Shown here: positions 1 through 9,985 of the stretch, one piece after another | Layout of the letters: the number at the start of each line of letters is the position of its first letter | Position numbering within the stretch: the stretch's first letter is position 1 | Source: Shewanella sp. OMA3-2 | GTDB lineage: Bacteria > Pseudomonadota > Gammaproteobacteria > Enterobacterales > Shewanellaceae | Direction: 5' to 3' | Assembly: GCF_021513195.1 (NCBI RefSeq) | Contig: NZ_CP090974.1 | Span: 570,001-634,000, forward strand | DNA length: 64,000 bases | Position numbers and translations under genes: made by a program | The notes under the pieces: generated by a model | Seen by the model: the letters and a program-made list of their open reading frames with translations, nothing else | The model's database searches: none | What the model was told of the DNA's origin: nothing

Positions 1-666
1 GTGATGTTGATTCCAATAAGCAATTGGATAACGTTCTACTTTACCGTCAGGCTGAATAAGCCAAGCAAAACTATTTTCGGAGTCATTAATTGGCATAGCC
101 AAATCAATATAGGCTGTGGCTTGTTGATTCGCTTTAAATGGTAATGGGCCGTTTTTCTCTACAGCACCGAGTACCAATACATAGTCTGGTTTTGTTGGTA
201 AAGTCAGTAAATATTTGCCAGCAAGCAGAGGGTTTAGTGCTTTTTTTAATCGAATGGTATCGAAATCAAGTGGAATAAATTCTCGCTTAATGAAGTGGCT
301 CTTATGTACCCATGAGGACAGTGTTTTTAATGCACTAATATTTTGCGGATGACCCATGTCAGCATATTGAGTTTTGAGTGAATTCAGTATTTTCTGCTGT
401 TTTTGTTGAAATTGAACTGCCGTTTTAGAGTCGTACAGCCCAGCTGATAACCAATAAATAGCCTTGGGCTGTTGTTTTATGGCTAGTTGGTCACTGTTTA
501 ATAAGCTATCTTGGATAACCTGTACCAGTCTAGGCGACTGCTCATACAGCAGTGTCAGAGATTCCTGTGCCGTAATTGACTGTTTAACCGTAATTGAAGT
601 GCTTGCATTGATATTTTGTGAAAAAGCTACCACAAACACCAAGCATAATTGAATGAAAGACTTCAT
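1..666 (-). CDS. GfcC/YjbG-like capsule or exopolysaccharide export protein (partial)
   Basis: The reading frame is open from an ATG at 666 down to base 1, so the C-terminus lies outside the window. The first 20 or so residues form a signal peptide (Met-Lys then a hydrophobic run ending near Asn-Ala-Ser), which points to the periplasm. The body has the pattern of the GfcC (YjbG) family, a periplasmic partner in group 4 capsule and related exopolysaccharide export. Its start overlaps the stop of the upstream YjbF-like gene in an ATGA motif, so translation is probably coupled. Gene order (yjbE, yjbF, yjbG) matches the E. coli yjbEFGH operon, and a YjbH-like gene would be expected just beyond the left edge. 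The family call rests on context plus sequence character. Confidence 0.75.
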   Translation of the reverse strand, partial: MKSFIQLCLVFVVAFSQNINASTSITVKQSITAQESLTLLYEQSPRLVQVIQDSLLNSDQLAIKQQPKAIYWLSAGLYDSKTAVQFQQKQQKILNSLKTQYADMGHPQNISALKTLSSWVHKSHFIKREFIPLDFDTIRLKKALNPLLAGKYLLTLPTKPDYVLVLGAVEKNGPLPFKANQQATAYIDLAMPINDSENSFAWLIQPDGKVERYPIAYWNQHH

Positions 667-1382
667 TTAGCGTCTCCAAAACCGTATGGTTTTAACAGGG
701 TGATATCGATATATGGCAAATTAGGCGCAATTTTTTGACGACTTTTCAGCACTAATCCTGTGGTGCTATCGACCCAGAATTGATTGGTATATTCCATATT
801 CAAATTGCTAACAACGACGTGTTCATTAAATTTTTTAACTAATACAGGTTTGTCATTAATCGATAATGTTTCATCGGCGATAAAAGTAAATATCGAGTGC
901 TGTGGATAATTAATGTGGTAACCTGGCTGCCAATCAATAGTGCTTTGCCATTGTAAGGGGGTACTGGCTAAATGCAGTCCTAATGCAATAGGATCTGTTT
1001 GATCGCTACTTAAACTCACCCTGTTGCCATCATAAAGATTGACGGTTTTTAATAAGCGGCTATTGCGGGTAACTAACATACCTGCATCAGATGAGATCCA
1101 TTTTAACTCTGCATTCTGTGGGGTAAATTGAGTGGATGGAAGTGTTTGTGGTGCTTCGGCTAACGCTAATAAAACATAGGCTTGATGTGCATCGTTAATA
1201 GTAACGTACACACTCGAATATGGGCTGCTTGCTATTTCACTTGCCGGAATATTATCACTAGGTAGGCCGACAACGCTTTCTTTTAGCATTGATCCCACCT
1301 GCATAACCGAATTGGTACAGCCTGTGAGTGCCAAGATGGTGATAATAAATGACAAGGCTTTGTTATTGAAAGTCGGATGCAT
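663..1382 (-). CDS. YjbF/GfcB-family polysaccharide lipoprotein
   Basis: 239 residues. A short N-terminal hydrophobic segment ends in a lipobox (Leu-Thr-Gly-Cys, Cys about 22), so this is a lipoprotein, probably in the outer membrane. The rest is soluble and beta-rich, as in the YjbF/GfcB family (group 4 capsule lipoproteins) associated with exopolysaccharide export. It is the middle gene of a minus-strand operon: the YjbE-like gene lies 92 bp upstream and the GfcC-like gene overlaps its stop codon. An AAGGAA ribosome-binding site lies about 12 bases before the ATG. The exact biochemical role of this family is unsettled. Confidence 0.8.
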   Translation of the reverse strand: MHPTFNNKALSFIITILALTGCTNSVMQVGSMLKESVVGLPSDNIPASEIASSPYSSVYVTINDAHQAYVLLALAEAPQTLPSTQFTPQNAELKWISSDAGMLVTRNSRLLKTVNLYDGNRVSLSSDQTDPIALGLHLASTPLQWQSTIDWQPGYHINYPQHSIFTFIADETLSINDKPVLVKKFNEHVVVSNLNMEYTNQFWVDSTTGLVLKSRQKIAPNLPYIDITLLKPYGFGDAK

Positions 1383-1432
1383 ACGAGCTCAATTCCTTAA
1401 GCTTTAAGATGATGGCTAAAAAAAGAAAATAA

Positions 1433-1458
1433 AAAAGCACATTAAAAAATGTGCTTTT
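1433..1458 (-). terminator. Hairpin between yjbE-like and yjbF-like genes
   Basis: An 11-bp perfect stem (AAAAGCACATT / AATGTGCTTTT) with a 4-base A loop is followed on the minus strand by a T-rich run. It lies after the YjbE-like stop and before the YjbF-like start, so it probably works as a partial terminator that makes the first, short gene more abundant than the rest of the operon. Confidence 0.6.
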
Positions 1459-1474
1459 AGTACAGCAAAACTAA

Positions 1475-1777
1475 TTAGTTTGATACTGAAGTTGTTGTCG
1501 TGCCAGTACCAGTACCAGTGCTAGATGTTGTTGTACCAGTGCCAGTACCTGGAGTAGTACCAGTACCTGGATTGGTATCTTCAGCAGCATTGTCTTGTGT
1601 TACGGTTACAATACCAGCAACAGCAAGAGCACTACCTACAACCAATCCTCCAGTTGTAAGAGTTGCACCCGTAGTCGTAGTTGTTGTGGTCGTAGCAGTA
1701 CCAGTGTCAGCAGTAGTTGCAGAAGCTGAACCGATTGTTAATAAAGCAATTGATAACGCGATAGCTGATTTTTTCAT
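1475..1777 (-). CDS. YjbE/GfcA-like low-complexity secreted protein
   Basis: 100 residues from the ATG at 1777; a TTG two codons upstream is less likely. A clear signal peptide covers roughly residues 1-21. The mature protein is almost all Thr and Gly, with a nine-Thr run, one hydrophobic segment (about residues 43-58) and a Thr-Gly/Pro-Gly repetitive tail. This is the composition of YjbE/GfcA (YmcD), the small first protein of yjbEFGH and group 4 capsule operons. The DNA has imperfect hexamer repeats (GTACCA/GTACCT on the plus strand), which makes the tail prone to length change. The long antisense frame over it is a by-product of that repeat. Function of the family is unknown. Confidence 0.7.
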   Translation of the reverse strand: MKKSAIALSIALLTIGSASATTADTGTATTTTTTTTGATLTTGGLVVGSALAVAGIVTVTQDNAAEDTNPGTGTTPGTGTGTTTSSTGTGTGTTTTSVSN

Positions 1778-1920
1778 ATTCAAAGTCTTCCCATAAAAAA
1801 TAATTCAAACAAACCTGATGGAATATTAGCACATAACCGACCTACATCCATATATAATTCGACATAATTGCTCAATTAATATTCAGCCCTATCGAATGGT
1901 AAATTTACACGGTTTTATGA

Positions 1921-2517
<597 letters not shown>

Positions 2518-2533
2518 CAAGGGTAAGTCAGCC

Positions 2534-4027
2534 ATGACAAAAGGATTTAATACCACGAAAGTGGCAGCAATTGGTTTTAGTGCATTATTTGCTTGTCAGT
2601 TGGCTCAAGCTGCACCTTGGGTAGATACTTCAGATATTTATCTGCGAGCAGATATTCAAACACTTGCTGATGCTGGGGTTATTAATGTGCCTATTAATAC
2701 CTACCCATTAATGTGGGCTGGTATTGGTAACGACTTAGCAAAAGCAGAGCCTGCTTTGTTTGCTGAAAATATCGTAAGTGCTTACGCACGAGTTAATTTT
2801 TATTATCAAAATGCGGTTAATAACCGCGCTAATACCGCAATTAAAGTCTCTGCAGCATCTGATGCTGCTCGTTTTCAGCATTTTGGGTCTGATTATCGAG
2901 AAAAAGGGCAATTACAAGCTTCGAATGAATATATGGGCGACCGCATAGCGTATAAACTTAGCGCCTCTGCGGTATATGATCCTCTAGATGATAAAGAAGT
3001 TCGCTTTGATGATAATTATGTCGCATTAATATTAGGTAATTGGGTGACAACCTTCGGGACTGTGGCGCAATGGTGGGGGCCAGGTTTTGATTCCGCTTTA
3101 CATATGTCGACTAATGCAAGACCTATGTCTTCATTAATGATCAGTCGTCATAATCCACAAGCATTTGAAACCCCGCTATTATCATGGTTAGGCCAATGGA
3201 CTCTAAATGCTGGGGTGAGTTTGTCAGAGCAAGAACGTTATGCTTCCAATGCCTTGCAGTGGAGCTTACGAGCTGGTATTAAACCATTAAAACAGTTAGA
3301 GCTTGGTTTATCTTGGACAACGCAGTTTTGTGGTGAAGGCCAAGAATGCAGTGTAGAAAGTGCAATTGAATCGATAACTAACCCTAAAGATTGCCAAATG
3401 GGGGCAAGCGATAATAGCGAGTGTGTCTCGAATACGAATCAAATGACAGGATTTGATGCTCGTTATGCAGATACCTGGTTTAACGTACCAGTGGGGTTGT
3501 ACTTGGAGCGAACTTGTGAAAATGCCTCCGGCGACTCTTGGACCATGGCCGATTGCGGGCAGATGGTGGGCGTTGATAGCCGATTTAACTTTTCAAAACA
3601 ACAGTATAAATTATTTATAGAGTATTCAGATACTAAGGTTAATTGTGGTAAAGAAGGTTTGTATAACTGTTTTTACGAACACTCAACCTATAAAAGCGGC
3701 TCTCGTTATTATGGTCGCGCACTCGGTAGCACCTATGAAAGTGATGCTAAAGTGGCGGTGCTAGGCTTGGTTGGCCAATTTCAAAATAGTCATGGTTTCA
3801 CCTCTATACTACGCTACGCTCAACTTAATAATGATGGTGAAAACATAGCCAGTGAATGGTCACCGCAGCCTTTGAAAGAAGATCTTATCATGCTTGAGTT
3901 ATCATATCGTTTACCGATATTTAAGGGGATGTTGACCTTAGGAGGCAGTGTGTCGAACTCTACTTATGACATTGAAGAAGATGATTCACAGGCAAGTATT
4001 TTTTCAGCCTATGAATATCGATTTTAA
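2534..4027 (+). CDS. Capsule assembly Wzi family outer-membrane protein
   Basis: 497 residues from the ATG at 2534, preceded by AAGGG about 10 bases upstream; an in-frame ATG at 2507 inside coaD is less likely. A signal peptide ends around Ala-Gln-Ala-Ala. The N-terminal part has the Wzi-like layout: an Asp/Tyr-Leu-Arg-Ala-Asp segment, then a long beta-rich barrel ending in an aromatic residue plus Arg-Phe, typical of outer-membrane barrels. Wzi proteins help anchor or organise surface polysaccharide. Several Cys pairs lie in the middle (about residues 265-385). It follows coaD by 16 bp and may be co-transcribed. The nearby YjbEFG-like operon supports a polysaccharide role. Confidence 0.8.
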   Translation: MTKGFNTTKVAAIGFSALFACQLAQAAPWVDTSDIYLRADIQTLADAGVINVPINTYPLMWAGIGNDLAKAEPALFAENIVSAYARVNFYYQNAVNNRANTAIKVSAASDAARFQHFGSDYREKGQLQASNEYMGDRIAYKLSASAVYDPLDDKEVRFDDNYVALILGNWVTTFGTVAQWWGPGFDSALHMSTNARPMSSLMISRHNPQAFETPLLSWLGQWTLNAGVSLSEQERYASNALQWSLRAGIKPLKQLELGLSWTTQFCGEGQECSVESAIESITNPKDCQMGASDNSECVSNTNQMTGFDARYADTWFNVPVGLYLERTCENASGDSWTMADCGQMVGVDSRFNFSKQQYKLFIEYSDTKVNCGKEGLYNCFYEHSTYKSGSRYYGRALGSTYESDAKVAVLGLVGQFQNSHGFTSILRYAQLNNDGENIASEWSPQPLKEDLIMLELSYRLPIFKGMLTLGGSVSNSTYDIEEDDSQASIFSAYEYRF

Positions 4028-4110
4028 ACTATGATGAACAAATAAAAAGAGCCAAGTGGCTAATGCCGATCAGTTAAGAAATAAATTAATCGGTTAACCG
4101 ATCATGTAAA

Positions 4111-4156
4111 GACATAAAAACCCCAATATCATTGCTGATGTTGGGTTTTTTATGTC
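4111..4156. terminator. Bidirectional terminator hairpin
   Basis: Two 21-base arms (4111-4131 and 4136-4156) pair almost perfectly around a TTGC loop. The A-rich and T-rich ends make it usable on both strands. It ends the coaD-wzi transcript and may also stop minus-strand transcripts leaving mutM. Confidence 0.75.
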
Positions 4157-4497
4157 TTTAGAACAAGCTTTTTGCACCGCCTTTGAATATCACCACGAAA
4201 TGCTAACGCTTTCAAATTTGGTTATTTACTTGATGAAGATATCATTAAGCAGACCTTCCAAACCGCTGACGTAACCACTATCAGGAAACGTCGATTACCG
4301 CTTGAGGCTGTCATGTGGTCAGTCATTGGAATGAGTTTTTATAGACAACAATCCGTTTGGGATTCAGCCAACCAGGCAATTGACACTTCCAAGTACAAAA
4401 CAACTTATTGCATCTAGCGCACTTGTTCAAGGTAGACAGAGGCTGGGAGCTCAAAGTATAAAAAATGCCTTTCAAATGATGGTTAAACATTTCTAGC
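4152..4497 (+). pseudogene. IS4-family transposase remnant, N-terminal part
   Basis: Three pieces of one protein can be read in shifted frames. They are a start beginning Met-Ser-Leu-Glu-Gln-Ala-Phe; a middle with Arg-Lys-Arg-Arg-Leu-Pro-Leu-Glu-Ala and Trp-Ser-Val-Ile-Gly-Met; and an end with Ala-Leu-Val-Gln-Gly-Arg-Gln-Arg-Leu-Gly-Ala. Together they match the N-terminal domain of IS4-group transposases. Frame changes fall near 4205 and 4405, a stop follows at 4495, and the DDE catalytic domain is missing. No intact terminal repeats were seen. It is a dead fragment of about 110 residues between coaD-wzi and mutM. Confidence 0.75.
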
Positions 4498-4524
4498 CTA
4501 AAAATGTAAAGCCAAATGGTTATG

Positions 4525-5340
4525 TTATCGTGTTTGGCACACACCGCAAAAAACCGTCGTGCGCTGGCCTAATTTTATTTCGCTCAATAAATTGCCACAG
4601 ACGGTGCAGATTTGACCGCCGCGGCCATATACATGCAGTTTTTGGGCAAAGTAACCAGGTTTGCCATCGGCATTGGTAAAATCTTTAAGCGTTGTGCCAC
4701 CTTGTTTGATTGCATGCGCTAGAATTAATTTTACCTCATTAACTAAGATAATTAGCCGCTCAATATCTATATCACCGGCCGCTGTTTGTGGGTGAATTCC
4801 TGCCGCAAATAATGCTTCATTGGCATAAATATTACCTACTCCGACGACAATATGATTATCCATCAAACAAAGTTTAATGGCCTTTTTCTTACCTGCTAGT
4901 GCCGTCTGTAGTTGGATATTATTAAAGGCATCGCTCAGTGGTTCAGGACCCAACTTAGACAATAGCGGATGAGCTTCTTCAGGTAATTCATACCATAACC
5001 AAGCACCAAAGCGACGGGGGTCGTTATAGCGAAGCATGCGACCGTTATTGAGTATTAAATCGATATGGTCATGTTTTTCTGGCGGAGTATTACGCGGTAA
5101 AATACGTAAACTGCCAGACATGCCTAAATGTATAATAGTGATGCCTGCATCGGTATCTATGAGTAGATACTTAGCCTGGCGACGCACGCTGTTAATTGTT
5201 TGACCAACAATGTTTTGCGCCACATCAGGCACTGGCCAACGTAATGAGCTATTGCGGACAATTAACTGGTCAACAGTCTGATCAACAAGGAAAGGGCTGA
5301 CACCTTGGCGGGTGACTTCTACTTCTGGTAATTCTGGCAT
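4525..5340 (-). CDS. mutM: Formamidopyrimidine-DNA glycosylase MutM (Fpg)
   Basis: 271 residues, the normal length. This base-excision repair enzyme removes 8-oxoguanine and formamidopyrimidines and cleaves the abasic strand. The N-terminus is Met-Pro-Glu-Leu-Pro-Glu-Val-Glu, giving the catalytic Pro2 and Glu3 after Met removal. The middle holds the helix-two-turns-helix region with Gly-Val-Gly-Asn-Ile-Tyr. The C-terminus is a CxxC-x16-CxxC zinc finger that ends two residues before the stop. An unknown membrane-protein gene lies 51 bp upstream and may share its transcript. Confidence 0.97.
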   Translation of the reverse strand: MPELPEVEVTRQGVSPFLVDQTVDQLIVRNSSLRWPVPDVAQNIVGQTINSVRRQAKYLLIDTDAGITIIHLGMSGSLRILPRNTPPEKHDHIDLILNNGRMLRYNDPRRFGAWLWYELPEEAHPLLSKLGPEPLSDAFNNIQLQTALAGKKKAIKLCLMDNHIVVGVGNIYANEALFAAGIHPQTAAGDIDIERLIILVNEVKLILAHAIKQGGTTLKDFTNADGKPGYFAQKLHVYGRGGQICTVCGNLLSEIKLGQRTTVFCGVCQTR

Positions 5341-5391
5341 GGCTTAGCAATCTCTCTTAGGGTGGGTCATTTACAATTATTCATTTGCTGC

Positions 5392-5844
5392 TCAGCGGGA
5401 TTTTACCTTGATGATGGGCAATAGATCAGCGCGTAAACTTGGGGGGATTTTATACCAATTGCCTCCAGGTGATAGCAATAAACCTTCCTCAGTGAATAGC
5501 TGCCACACAAGGGGTTCGTCAATATTGGCAATGGCAAAAGCAACCTTGATAGGCTTTGAGGTATGTATGGGGTCAACTTGTAATGCCGTTATAGCAATGT
5601 TTTGCCAAGCAGCAGCCCATTTCTGGCAGTTAAGGACGCCATCAGAACACTGCCATTGACCTTGAGAGTCAGCAAGCCATTGCTTATTAATATGCAGTTG
5701 CTTTAACGGTAAGCTACTGTCAAACAATGGCATAGCATCAACTGGTACTTGTTCGGTTTTACTATTAATAAAGCTCAGTACAGTAATCATTATTGCTGTG
5801 ACGAGAATAATAATGGTATTCCATTTTTTACGTGATAAAGCCAT
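5392..5844 (-). CDS. Hypothetical membrane-anchored protein
   Basis: 150 residues. Residues 1-8 are basic and about 9-26 form one membrane segment, so the rest is probably periplasmic. The soluble part is Trp-rich with two Cys near residues 67 and 72 that could form a disulfide. I do not recognise the family; it is probably a conserved Shewanella protein. It sits 51 bp upstream of mutM on the same strand, with no terminator between them, so the two may be transcribed together. No catalytic motif is visible. Confidence 0.6.
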   Translation of the reverse strand: MALSRKKWNTIIILVTAIMITVLSFINSKTEQVPVDAMPLFDSSLPLKQLHINKQWLADSQGQWQCSDGVLNCQKWAAAWQNIAITALQVDPIHTSKPIKVAFAIANIDEPLVWQLFTEEGLLLSPGGNWYKIPPSLRADLLPIIKVKSR

Positions 5845-5993
5845 AAGCTCAACAGGGTAATGAAACGTTATTTGAGTTTATCATCTATGGTGAGAAATAC
5901 TAACTAACCTCAAAGAGGAAGCGCAGGAGATAAAAGTAATCACCTGCATGATTGTAGTAATATCTGCACCTCTTGTTTTACTGCTTTAGTAGA

Positions 5994-7823
5994 TTAAAGC
6001 GCCGCTGCAAAAGGTTGAATAAAAACATGCTCTCCCTTGGCGATATGTTCATCGACCTCACCTATGACAATCAAGCAGTTAGCGGTAACCATCGAACTTA
6101 GCATGCCAGAACCTTGAGCACCGTTTGAAATAACATGGACTTGTCCGTCAGCAGCAATATGATAAAACCCGCGTAAGAATTCAGTGCGGCCTGTTTTACT
6201 GCGTAAAAATTCATCGGCAATTGCAGGCATATAATTAGGTTGCCACTGTTGTTCTTCAGCCAGTGAATGCTCACCCGCTAATTTGCGTAATGCTGGCTGA
6301 ACGAATTGTAAAAATGACACCATAACAGCGACAGGATTTCCCGGTAAACCGAAGAACAAACTGTTATTGATTTTACCTACCGCAAGCGGTCTACCTGGGC
6401 GCATATTGATGCGCCAAAAGTTAATTTGACCAATTTTAGCCAGTACGGTTTTAATGTAATCGGCATTGCCTACTGACACGCCACCAGAGCTGATCACAAT
6501 ATCTGCTTGTTCAGAGGCCTGCAGTAAAGCGGTGGTCAGTGCCTGTTCATTATCTTCAATAATGCCTAAATCGATAATGTTGCAGCCTAACTTTCGTGCC
6601 ATCGCTTTGATGGTGTAGCGGTTAGAGTCGTAAATACAATTTGGCTTAAGGGTTTCACCTGGCTGGCTGACTTCATCACCCGTTGAAAAAACCGCCACTG
6701 TCGGGGCATTAATTACCTGTACTTGGTGATAGCCTAGCGAGGCTAACAACCCCAGTTCTGCTGCGCCTAAACGGGTTCCTTTGCTTAAGGCTACATCATT
6801 AATAGCAATGTCTTCACCCGCCAAACGCACATGTTGACCTAGCTTAATATTAGTGGTTTCTAGCAGCGTTAATTGGTTATCTTGAATGTCGCACAGCTCC
6901 CGAGGTTGAATGGTATCGACCCCTTGTGGGGTTGGCGCGCCGGTCATAATTCTTACCGCTTCTCCCGATTTTACTGCTTTATTATAGCCATGGCCTGCTA
7001 GCACCTCAGCAACTATGGTGAGTGGCTTAGCAGATGCGATATCCTGATAGGCAAATCCGTAACCGTCCATAGCCGAATTAGTTTGCTGCGGAACATTAAC
7101 CGGAGAGATACAATCACTGGCTAACACGCGGTTATCCAGTTCGTCTAAATCGACTAATTCAGTTGCAATAAGCGGGGTAACTTGGCTAAGAATGTGGTTA
7201 ATGCCTTGGGCGACCGAAAGCCCTTGCTGGCCTTCACTTGGTATTAGGGCCGTTATAGTGTCAATGGGTAACGCGACAGGTTTTGCTTGCCAGCTTTGTT
7301 GGTATTGCACCACAAAATCAGCAATCTGGGTGATATTGTTGAGATCTAGGCGAGTCATTTCAGCCAGGGTTTGTGTGTCATTGCAGCAGGCAATAGCAAC
7401 AATATTGTCATCATGGGTATGGATCAAAGGTTTGCCATGTGCAGCGCGATGTAATTCAATTTTAGGCAAGGCCAGTTTTTTAAAACCTTCGACTAAGACA
7501 ATATCGACTTTATCCGTTTCAATTTGTTTAAGTAGATGCGGTAAGCTTGGATCAGTATCTAAAGCATCTTCTGTCATTAACGCCCAGCGAACATGGGAGG
7601 CAACAAGCACTTGCTTAGCACCTGCCTTGCGCATTTCATAGCTGTCTTTACCAGGAATATCGACATCAAAATTATGATGGGCATGCTTGATCACCGCTAA
7701 ACGAAGCCCGCGACGATTAAGTTCAGGAATAAGCTGTTTCAGTAGCGTAGTTTTACCGGTGCCACTGTATGCACAAAAACCAAGAACAGGGATAGACAGT
7801 GGATTATTAAAAACGGAAGACAT
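5994..7823 (-). CDS. MobB-MoeA fusion: MGD adaptor / molybdopterin molybdenumtransferase
   Basis: 609 residues. Residues 1 to about 175 are MobB, a P-loop GTPase-like protein with a Walker A (Gly-Thr-Gly-Lys-Thr-Thr) and a conserved Lys-His-Ala-His-His stretch. It helps MobA attach GMP to the cofactor. Residues about 200-609 are MoeA, which inserts molybdate into adenylylated molybdopterin. They show Asn-Ser-Ala-Met-Asp-Gly-Tyr, Ser-Gly-Gly-Val-Ser-Val-Gly and Gly-Leu-Pro-Gly-Asn-Pro motifs. The frame is intact. It is the last gene of the minus-strand tupABC-mobA operon, 87 bp after mobA, so ligand uptake and cofactor maturation are linked. Confidence 0.93.
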   Translation of the reverse strand: MSSVFNNPLSIPVLGFCAYSGTGKTTLLKQLIPELNRRGLRLAVIKHAHHNFDVDIPGKDSYEMRKAGAKQVLVASHVRWALMTEDALDTDPSLPHLLKQIETDKVDIVLVEGFKKLALPKIELHRAAHGKPLIHTHDDNIVAIACCNDTQTLAEMTRLDLNNITQIADFVVQYQQSWQAKPVALPIDTITALIPSEGQQGLSVAQGINHILSQVTPLIATELVDLDELDNRVLASDCISPVNVPQQTNSAMDGYGFAYQDIASAKPLTIVAEVLAGHGYNKAVKSGEAVRIMTGAPTPQGVDTIQPRELCDIQDNQLTLLETTNIKLGQHVRLAGEDIAINDVALSKGTRLGAAELGLLASLGYHQVQVINAPTVAVFSTGDEVSQPGETLKPNCIYDSNRYTIKAMARKLGCNIIDLGIIEDNEQALTTALLQASEQADIVISSGGVSVGNADYIKTVLAKIGQINFWRINMRPGRPLAVGKINNSLFFGLPGNPVAVMVSFLQFVQPALRKLAGEHSLAEEQQWQPNYMPAIADEFLRSKTGRTEFLRGFYHIAADGQVHVISNGAQGSGMLSSMVTANCLIVIGEVDEHIAKGEHVFIQPFAAAL

Positions 7824-7910
7824 AATGACCTCTAATTGAAAAACTGTGCTAGTTTTTGCCTAATAATTTGACTAATAATACTACTCATAACTTGCCTAAT
7901 AGCTGGCAAG

Positions 7911-8531
7911 TTACTCGACTAATGGTTCTGCAAGTTGCTCGGCGAGTTGTTGTTTTTGTTCTGGGGTATTCACATTGATAAATGCGTTAGGCTGATCAGC
8001 AAAGCTGGTCACTTCATAGTGATGTTTGGCGTACCAAAAATCGATTTTACGTTCACCGGCATCTAAAAATGCTTTCATGGAATCACGTAAACTTGGCTTA
8101 AGTAATAACACCACAGGTTGTTCACGTATGCCATCGCTAGCCACAACCAGCTCTGCGCCGGTCTGCTGCATAGTGGCTAACATTCTACTGGCTAAATCAT
8201 GTGGTAATAATGGGCTGTCACAGGGCACCACTAATAATAAGTCTGCTTGAGTATGTCCCATCGCGGTGATCATGCCTGCTAAAGGGCCTAAGTATCCAGA
8301 GTCAATATCACTCATCACCAGGTAACCGAATTCAGCATAACGTTGTTGATTACGATTGGCATTAATCATAATGCGCTGCACTTGTGGTGCTAATCTATTA
8401 ATCGTATGACTAATCATCGGCTGGTTGTTTAACTCGACTAAGCCTTTATCTTCTCCGCCCATACGCCTAGCCATGCCGCCGGCAAGAATAACGGCTTCAA
8501 GAGTGGGTTGGTGTTCAGTTGGCAATGACAT
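7911..8531 (-). CDS. mobA: Molybdenum cofactor guanylyltransferase MobA
   Basis: 206 residues. MobA transfers GMP from GTP to Mo-molybdopterin to give the MGD cofactor used by DMSO-reductase-family enzymes. The N-terminus has the nucleotidyltransferase signature [14 protein letters not shown], and a Pro-Cys-Asp-Ser motif near residue 105 holds the metal-binding Asp. The start ATG lies inside the end of tupC (17-bp overlap), so translation is probably coupled. It is followed by the MobB-MoeA fusion. Confidence 0.95.
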   Translation of the reverse strand: MSLPTEHQPTLEAVILAGGMARRMGGEDKGLVELNNQPMISHTINRLAPQVQRIMINANRNQQRYAEFGYLVMSDIDSGYLGPLAGMITAMGHTQADLLLVVPCDSPLLPHDLASRMLATMQQTGAELVVASDGIREQPVVLLLKPSLRDSMKAFLDAGERKIDFWYAKHHYEVTSFADQPNAFINVNTPEQKQQLAEQLAEPLVE

Positions 8532-9279
8532 ATTGTGATTCCATAACAGAGTGATCTTGTTGAGTATCTAAATTGGGCACATGCTGGCTTGTGTGTACAA
8601 CATTTTGTGTAATATGCCAATGCTGCTGGCATAAAGCTGTCAAGCCACAGGTTTGATGACTGCTAATAAGTAACCCCGTCCCTTCTGATTTAAGCTGATT
8701 GATCATGGCAAGCACAAGGCGTTGAGAATGCTTGTCCATATTAGAAATAGGTTCATCGAGCATGAGTAATTTAGGCTGACAGATCCACGCTCTAGCAATC
8801 GCTAGCCGTTGGCGTTCACCGCCTGACAACTCACTGGAACAATGGCGCATCAAGTCGGTAAGATGAGCCATTTTTATTGCCTGAAGCAAGCGTTGCTGTA
8901 TGGCTGGTGAGCGAGTTTGTCTTATCGTTAACCCGTAGGTTAAATTGTATTGCACACTGCCATCAAATAAGTAAGGGTGTTGGTGCAAATATACAGCTTT
9001 ACCCAGTAAAGAGTCTGCTTGCCACCAGGCTGGTTTATTAAAACCTTGGCTATTAATGGATCCTTGCGAAGGAGATATTAATCCCGCCAGAATTTTCATT
9101 AATGTCGATTTTCCTGAACCATTATCCCCCTGTAAATAAATCACATCCCCTTGGGTAAAATGCAATTCATTTACGCTAAAAAGTGTTTTTTGATCAAATC
9201 GCATCGATACATCAGTGGCATTGATCGTCGCTTTTACGGTTGTCGTTACTGAGTCAGTTGGCGGTTTTTGGCGGTTCAT
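8515..9279 (-). CDS. tupC: Tungstate ABC transporter ATP-binding protein TupC
   Basis: 254 residues. It is an ABC ATPase with Walker A Gly-Asp-Asn-Gly-Ser-Gly-Lys-Ser-Thr near residue 50, signature Leu-Ser-Gly-Gly-Glu-Arg-Gln-Arg, and Walker B Leu-Met-Leu-Asp-Glu-Pro. It powers uptake of tungstate, and possibly molybdate, with TupA and TupB. The start overlaps the tupB stop in a TAATG arrangement and the end overlaps mobA by 17 bp. The specificity call follows from the TupA-type binding protein in the same operon rather than from the ATPase itself. Confidence 0.88.
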   Translation of the reverse strand: MNRQKPPTDSVTTTVKATINATDVSMRFDQKTLFSVNELHFTQGDVIYLQGDNGSGKSTLMKILAGLISPSQGSINSQGFNKPAWWQADSLLGKAVYLHQHPYLFDGSVQYNLTYGLTIRQTRSPAIQQRLLQAIKMAHLTDLMRHCSSELSGGERQRLAIARAWICQPKLLMLDEPISNMDKHSQRLVLAMINQLKSEGTGLLISSHQTCGLTALCQQHWHITQNVVHTSQHVPNLDTQQDHSVMESQYVIAN

Positions 9280-9985
9280 TAATGACTCCTCGGCAGGGCT
9301 TTACCCCGTAATGAGCCCAGGGAAAAATTTAACACTAACGCCAAAATAAGTAAGACTAAACCCAATGCAATAGCCTGGGCAAAATCGCCCTTGCTGGTTT
9401 CTAAAGCAATAGCGGTAGGAATATTGCGGGTGACATGCATAATATTGCCACCCACCATCATTGAACACCCAACTTCAGTCAGAATTCGACTAAATGCCGC
9501 AACAACCGCAAGCAATAATGCCGCTCGTAACTCTCGGCATACAGTCCAAATAGCGTGTAACCAGTTAGCACCTAATGTGCGTGAGGTTTCCCATGCCTGG
9601 CGGTCGACGCTGGTAAAGGCAGCTTGTGATAAAGCGATTAACACAGGAGCGCAAATTAGCATTTGACCAAAAATCATCCCATTTTGGCTAAACAACCATT
9701 TTAAATCGCCCATAACACCGTTACGGGTCAGTAGTAAGTACACTAACAACCCAATAACAACCGTGGGGATGGATTGCAAAGTTTGCACTAAGTTAGTGAC
9801 AATCCAGCGGCCAGGGAAGTGAGTGAAAGCCAGCAAAAAACCCAGCATGATAGAAGGTATTAGCGTGATCAATAGCGCCGCGAACGAGACGGAGAAAGAC
9901 ACATGAATAATTGACCACACATCGGGGTCAAAGAGAGCAGCAAGCTAAATGCTTGCTGTAAAAGGGCTAACCAGCCTTCACTCAT
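9279..9985 (-). CDS. tupB: Tungstate ABC transporter permease TupB (frameshifted, reconstructed)
   Basis: As written, the frame runs only from a GTG at 9920 with no ribosome-binding site. An ATG at 9985 overlaps the tupA stop (TAATG), and its frame encodes a sensible TupB N-terminus of about 20 residues. It falls out of frame near the AAA run at 9930-9932 (plus strand). Adding one base there joins the two parts into a 235-residue permease with several membrane segments and the inner-membrane transport signature region. Spacing and overlaps with tupA and tupC are ideal. The break is equivalent to a single missing base, and I judge a sequence error likely. Confidence 0.85.

Noticed and set aside
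464..652. 62-codon plus-strand frame
   Set aside because: It lies antisense to the GfcC-like gene, which has the signal peptide and overlapping start.
1500..1796. Long plus-strand frame opposite the YjbE-like gene
   Set aside because: It is an antisense by-product of the GT-rich repeat (Val-Pro repeats); the minus-strand frame has a signal peptide and operon context.
4323..4544. 73-codon minus-strand frame
   Set aside because: Antisense to the IS4 remnant and overlapping the end of mutM; no support.
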